Source: Ottelia alismoides | Lineage: Eukaryota; Streptophyta; Magnoliopsida; Alismatales; Hydrocharitaceae | Reading direction: 5' to 3' | Assembly (NCBI GenBank): GCA_037367405.1 | Contig: JAZKJV010000297.1 | Coordinates: forward strand, 1,736,001 to 1,800,000 | DNA length: 64,000 bases | Shown: positions 1-10,156 of the stretch, piece by piece | Numbering within the stretch: the first letter of the stretch is position 1 | Layout of the letters: each line of letters begins with the position of its first letter | The notes under the pieces: model-generated | Databases searched by the model: none | What the model was told of the DNA's origin: nothing | Seen by the model: the letters and a program-made list of their open reading frames with translations, nothing else | Translations under genes and position numbers: made by a program

Positions 1-860
1 TTCAATTAACGATGGGTCAACATTACCTTAGGGGTGGTGGGCCCAGGTGTTAAAGACTGAATTGGGAAATGCAAGTTGGATTTGCAATGCAGAATGTATT
101 CCAGCTTCTTTTTATTCGAGTTATAGGTTCTCATAATATTGGAAAGTGAAAAAAATAAAGAGGATATTCCAGCTCTTGCTAGAGACATAGAGGCAAGTAC
201 ATCTCTTGCTTTGAATGTGATTAAGGGAATAAACTTTTAAAGTTAAAAAAGCAAGACTAATTTGATTAAATATTCCTTAACCAAAGAAATGCAGTTGAAA
301 GATTATTATGTGGTATAATATAGTGCATTATTAATATCAAAAAATGAAGTCCATAAACCCACTTAGCAGGCTCCTAGAGGTCAATCAGTCGACCGGATCA
401 AATATTCAGATTGGATCCGAAATTTGGATCTTGTCCTATCCATTGAACGCATCTCTTATGTGTTGTCAAAGGACAAATGCAAAGACAAAGACTCTGGAAG
501 AATTTAATTTTAATGAAAATATGATGAAGATCGTAATTTGGCAAGGTATTACATTCTGGGTTCATTGTTCAAAGTACTTCAGAAGCAACATGTGGAAATG
601 GACACTTTCCATGGTATTATGGTTAATATGAAAGAATATTCAGTGATGTAAATCATACACAACATTATAATATCGTGAAAGAAATTATTCACCGTAAAAT
701 GCAGGAGGGGACCTCTGTCAGAGAACATTTACTCAAAATGTTTGGGTACCTTTTGATGATTATCCGATCAACTAGGGTTAAGTTTGCAAAATATATCAAT
801 GGTCATTGCAACTCAATCAATCGGCTAACTCAATGAGAAAAATATATAAAACCACTTAAG
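1..860 (+). mobile_element. Copia-3: truncated 5' internal part of a Ty1/copia element
   Basis: Positions 1-250 match the late leader of the two better preserved copia elements at about 33270-33540 and 48920-49190, sharing the GGGGTGGTGGGC block and the text around it. A gag relic follows at 340-800. The LTR and primer site would lie left of the window. Similarity stops at about 800-860, before any integrase or RT and with no 3' LTR, so the copy is truncated where the Athila B material begins. It is more diverged from copia-1 and copia-2 than they are from each other. The right boundary is uncertain by tens of bases. Confidence 0.75.
340..800 (+). pseudogene. Copia gag relic
   Basis: In a frame different from the longest ATG frame, the segment near 400-460 reads NYSDWIRNL and then IERISYVLSKD, the N-terminal signature of plant Ty1/copia gag (UBN2-type), which packages element RNA. 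Near 690-740 another frame gives GTSVREHLLKM, the conserved gag helix that usually follows about 70 residues later. At least two frameshifts separate the blocks, so nothing functional can be made. The initiator ATG at 344 is plausible. No zinc knuckle is reached before the element breaks off. Confidence 0.7.
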
Positions 861-914
861 AGAAATCAATCAATGAAAAGTGTAACGTAAGCGGTCTTCA
901 CTATTTTAATTTAC

Positions 915-1145
915 CTAAAGAAAGTTAAGAAATGGCATAATAAACACATTCAAAGAAATACTTTTGAACCTGGACATAATGTGTCGTTATTTGATGCAAA
1001 GTTGAAGATTTTCCCAAATAAATTGAAGAGCAAATAGACTAGGCCATTCATTGTAAAACTATGCATGATAATTGGAGTTTATTGATATCTTAATTGTCAC
1101 CTGATCCACAACCATTCGTACTCAATGGACAGTTTCTAAATCCAT
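915..1145 (+). pseudogene. Athila B integrase C-terminal relic
   Basis: Translation near 925-1070 gives KKWHNKHIQRN, then VSLFDAKLKIFPNKLKS and a PFIVK-like GPF/Y module. This aligns with 22195-22330 of Athila A ([33 protein letters not shown]). The segment is the chromatin-contacting C-terminal domain of a Ty3/gypsy integrase. Stops (for example at the KSK-stop position near 1030) and frame changes show it is dead. The catalytic core is absent, lost at the junction with copia-3. Confidence 0.8.
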
Positions 1146-1319
1146 TCTAAGACCATGACATATTCATGTTCGTTGTCGATTCTATCGAGGTTATATTTCA
1201 AGATGAGATCACAAATTCTGACTGTCAGACACGAGCAGAAAAATCACAAAAAAATATTTCTTATTTTCTTTTATTTTTCATTTTCTAATTCTTCCGAAAA
1301 GGTGTTCACTCATTTCATC

Positions 1320-1640
1320 ATTGTTATACTTAGGATATACTGTGTCTCCTCAACTCTTGATATTTTGTCTAACCTTTGGATATTTTATCCTAAGTATAGG
1401 GGGAGACAGAGCGAGTCGATAAGTTCATACATTCCCATCCTTGAACCTCCCTGCCCTGTGTATAGTCTGTTATACATAGGATTATTTCATCCTAAATATA
1501 GGGGTGACGATCAAGTTCTCATTCGTTCATTCTTTAGTCATTGTAGTATAGACTTTTCTATACTTAGTATGAGTTATGCCTTTCATTTTTCTCTCTGATT
1601 TATGAGGACATGGCTCAAGCTTAGTATGGGGTGTCGTATA
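1320..1640 (+). repeat. PPT-like hairpin series, Athila B copy
   Basis: At least three units pair TATACTTAGG-type left arms with CCTAAGTATAGGGGG-type right arms: near 1326-1410, 1470-1505 (TATACATAGGA / TCCTAAATATA, 8-nt loop) and 1555-1632. Each right arm runs into a G-run resembling the element's own PPT. The arrangement is the same as in Athila A at 22627-22993, although the arms have diverged. Confidence 0.7.
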
Positions 1641-1729
1641 TACGTTGTACATACTTTAGCCATAACTCATTCTTTCGTATTTTCAATAATATGATTAATT
1701 AATAAAATACACCAAATTCTTTGTAAGCA

Positions 1730-2100
1730 TAAGTAATATATTCGTTTAAAAATGTTTTGTAGATTGATTTGAAAAATAGTTTGAAAAATGTTTTGAAAAA
1801 TCTTTTGAAAACTATTTGGAAAACTTTTGCAAAATATTTTCAAATCATTGAAAATTATTTTGTTTGTAAAAATTTCTTTTCTTTGTGTAATTAAATTTTT
1901 TAAAAATCTATCTGCAAATGGTCTGAAAAATGGTTGCAAAAATATTTTGAAAATTCTATAACTATTTGAAAAATATTTACAAAACGATTTTCAAGGTTTG
2001 TAAATGTTTGTAAAAATGTTTGTGAAAATTATTTGCAAAAATAAGTTTTTAAAATGTTTGCAAAAATAATTTCAAATGTTTTGAGAACTTTGTGTAAATC
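1730..2100 (+). repeat. Degenerate TTTGAAAA tract in Athila B 3' region
   Basis: A short degenerate unit, TTTGAAAA(A/T) or TTTGCAAAA, recurs roughly every 10-20 bp. Its counterpart in Athila A is at 23160-23480, in the same position downstream of the hairpin series. No reading frame is maintained. The stretch 2100-3240 downstream is AT-rich non-coding DNA that aligns loosely with 23500-24700 of A; I see no gene in it. Confidence 0.6.
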
Positions 2101-3240
2101 ATACCTCAAGTGAAATCCTTACAAAAAAATGTATAAAACATGTTTATAAATATTGTAAATAACCACTAATTATCAACCCTGTGTAAAGACCGCCATCACC
2201 CTTGTAAATATAGTAGCACTCCCATGTAAATAGCCGTACATATTCCTTTATTCAAAATCCCTAAAATTTTACAAAATTCAAAATCCAAAAACATTTACAA
2301 AATCTTTTCAAAAACCTGCATAAAAATTTGCAAAAAATTTTCCAAAAACCCTTAAGAAGTTCAAAATAGAAAATTACATTACAAAAAGATTTTCTCTTGC
2401 ATTATACATATTATTTGCATTTTTCAGAATGATCAAGATAATTCAACAAGTCCTAATTAAAGTATGGAGATTGGAGCTTGGTGTAGACCTTAATGCACTT
2501 AATTTCAAAGGAACTCACTAAGGACTAGAATTGTAACACTTTAGATCACCTTGACTTAATTCTTTTGGTTTCGTGATATTGTCAATTCATTGTGTCTAAC
2601 TAGAACCCTTCATAATATTCGTAGGACTCTTAAGATAGTGGCCTGTATGGACACCTTACACTTAACAATTAGCTCAACTCAGATGGGTTGTTAAAAGATC
2701 TTGCAGTCTATGTCGAGACGATACTAGGATGCTTCGTCAAGGGTGGATTAAGAACCATTCTTGGGGATTGTTGAAATCACTACTCTAATGCACTTCTTAT
2801 GGTAGCCATGATATCTAAAGAATAGAGATGGATTGAGATAATACTTCGGATGAGGAATGGTCAGCGGACACAACTTTATTCCAGGGCCTCAAAAATGGGC
2901 AGACCAAAAAGATTCTATAACTACCAGGGAACAAGCAAGAATGCAGAGCAATGCAAAGTCATAGAAAAATCCAAAGAAGAAGCCTACACCAAAAAGTCCA
3001 CCAAATATATGAGCTTCAGAAACAGTCTACTTCTTGGTTAAGACTTGGTTACACTGATCATGCTTCATAAGGGAATGAAGACTACACTGATCCATTCCCA
3101 ATTCTTTTACCCTTCTTCTACATTTTTCCCCTAATCGGTCGTAAAGACCAGTGGTATCCGACCTTAGAAGGAAATATATGTGTCCACAAGGACGAGCTAC
3201 CAGGAGAGCAGACTCTTTCATAGTTCAACAATTTGTCTGG

Positions 3241-3580
3241 GAAGAGCTGAAAAATTCATAATCCTATCATCCAGTCGTATTCATGGTCAGGTCAGAGCAA
3301 TTCTCTCAATCGCATAATTTTGCTACTTTGAAATGACAGATCTATGTGTGTGGAACCTAAAGGTTCTTGTGTTACACTCCCTAACTTTAACGCAGTTCCA
3401 ACACACTAATAAAGAGCTGAAAATATCATAATCCTATCGTCCAATTCTCTTCGTGGTCAGGTCAGAGCAATTCTCTCAGTCGCATACTCTTGCAACTTTG
3501 AAATGACAGATCCATGTGTACGTAACCTAGAGACGGGTGTGTCACACTTCTTAACTTTAGTGCAGTTCCAAACACACAAA
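3241..3580 (+). repeat. Tandem duplication, two units of about 170 bp
   Basis: The text beginning AAGAGCTGAAAA at 3242 recurs beginning AAAGAGCTGAAAA at 3411. Both units then share CATAATCCTATC, GGTCAGGTCAGAGCAATTC, TTTGAAATGACAGATC and CAGTTCCAA in the same order. Differences are scattered substitutions and small indels. It lies in the non-coding region of Athila B, and the corresponding part of A is not duplicated. Confidence 0.8.
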
Positions 3581-3737
3581 AAATCCTAAGGTCTTATCTA
3601 AGATCCAAACCTTGATTTTGTGAATACATGTTTAGAGTTAAAATCAATCCAATTTACTTCTTTTTCTTTCCTTTATTTTCTTGTTTTTATTTTTTGCACT
3701 TATAGGCTTAAGTGTTTACTAGGGACTAGCAAATGCA

Positions 3738-3750
3738 AGTATAGGAGAGG
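3738..3750 (+). other. Polypurine tract of Athila B
   Basis: AGTATAGGAGAGG sits directly before the LTR start TGATGAATCT. In a retroelement this RNase H-resistant purine run primes plus-strand DNA synthesis. It corresponds to AGTATAGGGGGA before the 3' LTR of Athila A, and the upstream text (GGGACTAGCAAA) is also shared. Confidence 0.8.
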
Positions 3751-6700
3751 TGATGAATCTCCATTTCGATGCCTTTATTATTCCATTTTGGACTTCAAAC
3801 CTTAGCTAAATGCATGTACACATCATTATCTTGCATAAAATAACCTCTATTATTTACTCTATAAATATCATATAAAATATTATATTTAAAGTTGAGATAA
3901 AATAATAAAGAAAAAAATGAAAAAGAAATGAAATGCCATAGGTATTGAACGATCCTAAACTTCGAGACTTAGGCATTATGATGACTGGGCTGATAAGGAA
4001 TAAAGTAGAGGGAGATAAGAGCCAATAAACAAATAAAACCCTAGTTTATAATCCCCCAATAAAGCCAATTTGGCATATATTTTATTCTTTATTATTTATA
4101 CTTTAAATAAATAAATTTTGTACATGAAATTTGTACATATTAAGATTGAATTAAAGATATAACTTAAAAGACAATGAAGAAGGACTACTCGTGTGATTTG
4201 CTCATTGAAGAAAAAATAATGATAAAAAAACAACAAGACTGTAGCATCTACGTTAAAAATACATAGAAAAATATAAATTTATTTCACACAAAAAAAATGC
4301 ATAGTGTGCTATATACACACAGAATAAAAAGCCAAAATCCAAACCACACATACCTATATCTTCTCCATATAACAAAATTGACCAAACTCACCTTTAATTG
4401 TATACAAAATTTAACAAGCTATTTAATGGAGGTGGTCTACTATAATTTTGAGTTAAGATACAAAAGTTAGGCTTTGGACCTCTAATGTACAATATACCTA
4501 AATAAAATAATCAATTTATTTATTCTTTATATTTTCCATTTTTTTATATGTTTATAATTATGTAAATATTATTTATAATAGATGTACAAAATTAGAATAA
4601 AGTATAATCATTAACAATACAATAAGATAAATAAGCATACAAAAATACATAGATGACTATTCATACAAATACCTATATTAATAAATATATGTATTTATTT
4701 AAGTGTACATATTACCTCAGAAAAATATAATAAAAATATATTCTTGTGAATATAATTAAGTTATAAAGATATAAAATATGTAGATAAAATTATAAAATAT
4801 AAAATAAAAATACCTAATATATTGGTAAATATACCTATAAATGAAAATCCAAAATGTAGCATATAACAACTGACCTTGAAAAAATAAATGAACATATTAA
4901 ATAGTACATAAAATAATAAATATTTTTCATGATTTAATAAAAAATTTGTAAAAATAATTTATTACTTTATTTTGATTTATTTTTGAATTTATTTTTTGGC
5001 TTGTCTTTTTGGGGGTGACGTGGCCCAATCAGGGCCAGTCTACTTTTGACTCGCAGTCAACTCCCATAACCTCAGGCTTAGGCATGTCAAACGTGAAATA
5101 GCTTCATCTTCCTCGATTTATCCCCTTTGACTCTTTCATTATTTTTGATCGATCTTCTCTTAACTTTTCCTCCTCAATCCTTGTTGTTTCATGCCACACT
5201 AATTCCTCAGTCCATGGAACACTGAGGTGATCAGAAGCCTTGTCAAATTTCCCATGTTATATATACTACTCCACCACCTCATATAATTTTGATCCCATTT
5301 GAACCCATGAAATCACCAAACTTCTTGCACATGAGGTTGCTTGTGATATAGGCTTTATCCTCCGAGGATTTGGTGTGGAGGAAGGGGCATTTTCTCTGGT
5401 AGATTCCCATCATCGGGGAGCTCCGCCTAGTAGTCCATTGACTCCAAGCACTGGTAGGTAGAGCCCTATCTTAACTTTTCTTTTTGCTCCTAGGACATAG
5501 ATTAGATCAGATTAGCCTTTTATTTCACTTAAATTCATTTTGTTTTGCAAAAATCAAATATCTGTAGTTTGTCAAAGCTAAGCTCCGCGACTGTTTTCAC
5601 TGTCCATCGCAGTTCGCTGACCATCTAATCAGTCCCTTCATTCCACATGGCTTCTCTGTCACCCCATGCACCTCCAGCCCCCTCAATCTTTCTCAGATCG
5701 AGGTTTTAGCTGTCCAACTCTACCACCTTGTCAGAGAGCTCCGCCCCAACTCATCTCCATCCATTTCCGCCTCCTATAGACTCCAAAAGCCCCTTTTCAC
5801 TTGTTGGTGATTCCTTATAGGTTCTAGAGGGTCAAAATCTCTTGGCAGGTCGCATTTTGCCAACACTCAAGGTTCCTAGACCCTCAAAGCTCCTTCAACC
5901 TTCAGGGATCCCTCGGGTTGTCCTCAGACCCATATGGAACCTCCAACAGCTCCGAGACACTTCCAGGAACCTCTGAAACCTTTTTACAGTTCCGAAAACC
6001 ATTGGAGTCTTTTGGAGGATTAGTTTAAAACTAACCTATGTGGGCGTTCTCTGTTCATCATCCTGGCTTCTACACCATCTGATCAAGTCGCAGCTCTAGG
6101 TTTTCTAGGTGCTGCCAGATCACCCCATCTTCAGCTGCGAAATCGAGCATTGGGTGCTAATCCCAGCCATCCACAGCCGAAGCATCATCCACCATTCGCT
6201 GCACGACACGTATATAAGTGACCAGATCTAGACCGTCAGCCATCACACAAGAGGGCAGTTTTGCTACATACCCCCACCACTTTTGTCCATGAAGTTGTAT
6301 CTGTAGTGTAAAAGGTTTTGTAATATTTGCAGTAGACACCATGTGCTATATTTATTTACATGTAGGTCCCTTGCCATGTCACCTTGTGTGCCCATACACA
6401 TGAGATAGTGGCCTTTTTACAAGGACCCCCTGTACTTCTGTGTTATTTTTTAGTTCCTTACTTTTGGAATCCATTTCAACCCTGTTGCTTTTGTAAATCA
6501 CATATATACCCCTTCCAGTATTGTATGATTAAAATATGTGTGGGAAAATTTTACGGAAGCCCCTCAACTTTTGAATTTTATTTTATCCTTGTTAGTCCTA
6601 TATTTTTATTTATTGTATTTCTTATGATGAAAATACCATTTTACATCTAAAATTAGTAGGAAAATAATTTTAAGTTCCTGACATGTTATAAAATCACATA

Positions 6701-7797
6701 TATTTTTGTAAGGCCATTGAAAATAATTTCCTATTTTTAAAATCTAAAAGCATTGCTTTTATTCCATGTTTGCATTGAAAATACATAAATAATAAAAAAA
6801 TATTTTGAAAATTCTAAAAAAATAGGAGGTATTTATTTTTGTACTTTGTACCTACAAACCAAAAATCACTAAAAATCAAAAGAAAAACCAAAAATTACAA
6901 ACCCGCTCTAACCTTAAAAAATCATTAAAAATCCAAAATTTGTGATTCCCATCTCTATATCTTATTTATTATATATATTAACTATTAAAATTAGTTTTGG
7001 AAATTTTAAAGTTATTTTGGTATTTTCAAATTCCAAAATAATCCCATTATATATCATTGCTCATTGTTTTCCTATGTTTATTCAATTAAAATTTTAAAAA
7101 ATAGGTCAAAATCACAAAAATCGATTAAGACATAAAAAATATAAAAAATCATTTTGTGCATTTTGGTTATTTATAGGTATATTTGTATATACTAGCCAAT
7201 ATTGTATATTTATACTTATATATATACTTATAATATAATTACTAGTATTATAATTTTTAAAAATAAAAAAACTATTTCCAATAATCTTAAAAAAATAAAA
7301 AGAATAGTACCTTATGGTATTTTCCGAATTTTATCTTTATTTTATTCTTCTATTATATATTATCTATATGATTCCCTATAGTTGTATTTTATTTTATTAA
7401 AAAGAAAAAGGATACTAAAAATTTTTAAATAGAAAAATAAAAAAATTAGAAAACTAGGAACACATAAAAATTTAAAAACAAAAAAATCATAAATATATAT
7501 AACTAAAAACCCACTAAGAATAAAAAATCATCAAATATAAAAACAATCATTTTCTTTTTTGCAAATTTTTGTGCTATATTCCCCTTGCTCATTGTGTTCG
7601 ACCTCTATACATACTGACACCTATATACACTTTGTAGAGTTATAATAAGTTTAACTCCACATTTTTTATTTGCATTGCTTCATCTATTTGTGGGTTAATT
7701 GTTGAATTATTCAGGTATCGTGAGCGATCGCCTCAGCGACAGTGTCGGTCTCGACTTATGTCAACCACATTAGACTCTTGCAAAATCTGAGTCATCA
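3751..7797 (+). repeat. 3' LTR of Athila B
   Basis: The LTR starts TGATGAATCT right after the PPT and ends GAGTCATCA. At 4047 bp it matches the 3.8-4.1 kb LTRs of Athila A. The layout is also shared: an AT-rich first third, a CCAAT/palindrome module near 5010-5060, a C-rich middle (5050-6200), a zone of GCA-N-CCCT units (about 6360-6610), an AT-rich zone, and an end with a GTGTTCGA block and a GCGACAGTGTCGG block near 7735. Small ORFs in the C-rich middle are not conserved in the other LTRs. Confidence 0.85.
5010..5060 (+). promoter_or_regulatory. CCAAT / W-box palindrome module of LTR B
   Basis: GACGTGGCCCAATCAGG is followed by TTGACTCGCAGTCAA at 5046-5060, an inverted pair of TTGAC cores. 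The same pair of motifs occurs at the AT-rich to C-rich boundary in LTRs A, C and D. TTGAC is the core of WRKY (W-box) sites. Binding is inferred, not shown. Confidence 0.5.
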
Positions 7798-7802
7798 ATG
7801 TG

Positions 7803-8214
7803 ATAAGTTCACGTGACATGTTACCTCAATTTATCATGTAATTTTGATATCAACTAGGGTGATAATGAAACATTATAACATTCATATATATGCATCTTTA
7901 GGGCATGAAAGCATTCTTATATATATAATTATATTAGATGACAATGAATCACTCCAATCAATTTGAGGAGCTGCTGAGAAAATTCAAATCATGATGGAAC
8001 TATTTCTTGATGCATGTAAAACTAATTCTTTGTCTTTTTGACACACTTTTGGGAGGCACTTTATCGTCTTGATATAGTTCTAATTTTATTCATTGATGAA
8101 ACTAATTCTTTAATGGTATGGTTTAATATCTACGAAATTAATGGCATATAAACAACCATCTAATAGTGAACTACTACTACACATGAAAGTAATCCTCATG
8201 TAGAAAATACTTAT
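7803..8214 (+). other. AT-rich 5' flank of the hAT pseudogene
   Basis: This stretch lies between the putative TSD of Athila B (ATGTG, 7798-7802) and the first recognisable hAT coding text. No coding block, terminal inverted repeat or LTR text is visible. It is presumably the 5' non-coding part of the hAT element or old flanking DNA. Confidence 0.4.
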
Positions 8215-8881
8215 AAAAAGAAGGTGGAGTTCTTTGTTCCTCTTAGATCTAATGATCGAGAATGGAAGTATGCTTTCTAGCGAATCCACGTAGCCAAGGC
8301 ATGTCTACTTGTCATTTATGTAGGAAAGTTGCAATATGAGGGATCAATTGCATGAAACAATATTTTATACATATGTAAGTCAATAAAACATCTTGTCTCA
8401 AGCAGAGTCCTAAGGTGAAAAAGAAATGAAGGATAACATGGAACAAATAAAATTGAAAGGGAATGAGAAAACTTTGAGGATTAAATATTTTCAAGAGCAA
8501 GAATCCATAATGATTAACTAGCCCTTGAGAGAGAGGGATGGAAAAAGGCTTCGAACTTCAACAGAAGATATGTCAATCCACTACCAAAGATACTTTAGCC
8601 AAGGAGAAATGTGCAAGCATCAATTCATATGTGAGAAATCACTTTTATGATTGTGACATTCCTTTCATTGTTATCACATATGATTCTTCTATTCATATCT
8701 GTGAAGCAAATGGGTATTTTGGAAAGGGATATAGGCCTCCATCATATTATGAGCTTACACAGACAATGTTGAAGGAGAAAGTTCAAGAAACAAATGAGTT
8801 CTTGCAAGGCCATAGTGATTGTTCGAAGAATAATGGATGCCAAATTATGATAAATGTGTAGACTGGTATTAGAGGAAGGAT
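8215..8881 (+). pseudogene. hAT transposase relic, N-terminal half
   Basis: Near 8215-8290 the text reads as a decayed BED-type zinc finger (REWKYAF). The frame open at 8538-8860 contains GYFGKGYRPPSYYEL and KVQETNEFLQGHSD, the block that precedes the catalytic domain in plant hAT transposases of the DUF659 group. A TAG at 8860-8862 interrupts it, and the homology continues (TGIRGR) up to 8881. There the start of an Athila LTR (TGATGAATAT, 8882) cuts it. The expected continuation, SIMN and then a Leu-Cys, is found at 60533. Cut-and-paste transposases of this class bind element ends and excise them in the nucleus; this copy is dead. Confidence 0.8.
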
Positions 8882-10156
8882 TGATGAATATACAATTCAT
8901 CTACCTTATTCTTTGATTTTAGCTCATCTCCCAAGACAATTAAATCAATCAACTGCTTAAAATATATAAATAAACTATTGATATGTTGTATATAATTAGG
9001 GATATAATTGTTGTATGTTAAATTCTTAATAGGGCTATCATTTATGTATATATTCACATGTATATTAATCTAACTTTGACTAATTTTAATTAATTTACAT
9101 CGACTCAAAATCAAGTAAAATTAACTCCATCGTGTACATGTCACTAACATTAATAAAGAAAAATTAATAGAAAAATAGTATCATGTATATATGTGAAATA
9201 AAATTAAACCTTAATTTTGAGATAAAAAGTTTAAATGAAAATATATCTCTTATACAATCTCTTAAGAACTCGTGCAAACTTTTAAATTAATATACATTCA
9301 AATATCTATAATTCAAGACCAAATTCAAAAGAATCAGAATTCAAATGTGAAATTTTGGTTCCGGGTCCACATTGTATATTATACATACTTATTAACTTTG
9401 ACTCATCATTTTATGTATATAATTAATACTTTTTAATTTATTTCTTTCATTTATTTTTGTAGATTTTTGTTTTAATAAAACATGAAAAAATCAAATTCCA
9501 AAACAATCTTAAAATCGTAGAAATGAATTATTTTGAGTATGCATACAGAGTCGAGTCTGTACATAAGTCCCATTTGTTTTATTCATTTATTTTCTCAATA
9601 TTTACAAATAACAAAAAATAGTTTAATATGTAAATATTTTACTTATTTAATGTTATTTTGAACTCCATCTTAATTAAGACTCATATAAAATTAAAATTAT
9701 AAAAATACGGTATTTTGTACTTATAAAATACTACCAAAAAATGAGTTTGTATAAATGACATCTTTTCATCTTGGTCCCTGCAAAAAAGTTGCAGCTCTCA
9801 TTGAGACGAAGAACTTTTGTGTAGATCAGAGGTTTTTTATTTTATTTCGAATATTATTTTATTCTCTGAATTTTGTTGAGATGACACATGGCAACTCCTA
9901 GAGCTTCCACTTGCCCCTCCACTTAATTCCCTTAGCGTCCTTCTTTTGGTCGGTGGATGAAGCTCCGTTCATCCAATGTCCACATCATTTCGTTTTTTTT
10001 TTCTTCTTAGTTTCTCCCAAAGCCACATGTCGTGTGTACCGCCTTCGGATCTAGGCTGATCCACCCAAACTTCATCCCCTTCCTCCTTTGTCTCTGCCCA
10101 ACCACAAATGACCGATGGATCCCTCCAGAAGCCTTGCCCTTCCAATCTTTGTCGAC
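8882..10156 (+). repeat. LTR E piece 1 (U3 and start of C-rich part)
   Basis: TGATGAATATACAATTCATC resembles the first bases of LTR B. The piece passes through an AT-rich zone (9050-9880) and enters the C-rich part (9880-10156). It is cut at 10157 by the 5' LTR of Athila A and resumes at 29049. Small ORFs here, such as the one near 9969-10214 on the minus strand, are incidental. Confidence 0.7.

Larger units (their letters stand above)
900..7797 (+). mobile_element. Athila B: 3' half of a degraded Ty3/gypsy element
   Basis: The order is integrase C-terminal relic (about 915-1145), PPT-like hairpins (1320-1640), a TTTGAAAA-rich tract (1730-2100), a long non-coding region, PPT (3738-3750) and 3' LTR (3751-7797). 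It matches Athila A at 22195-24992 plus its 3' LTR, block by block. The LTR ends ATCA at 7797 and is followed by ATGTG, the expected TSD; the partner copy is not in the window. gag, protease, RT and the 5' LTR are missing or lie to the left. Many stops and indels make this much older than A. Confidence 0.85.
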
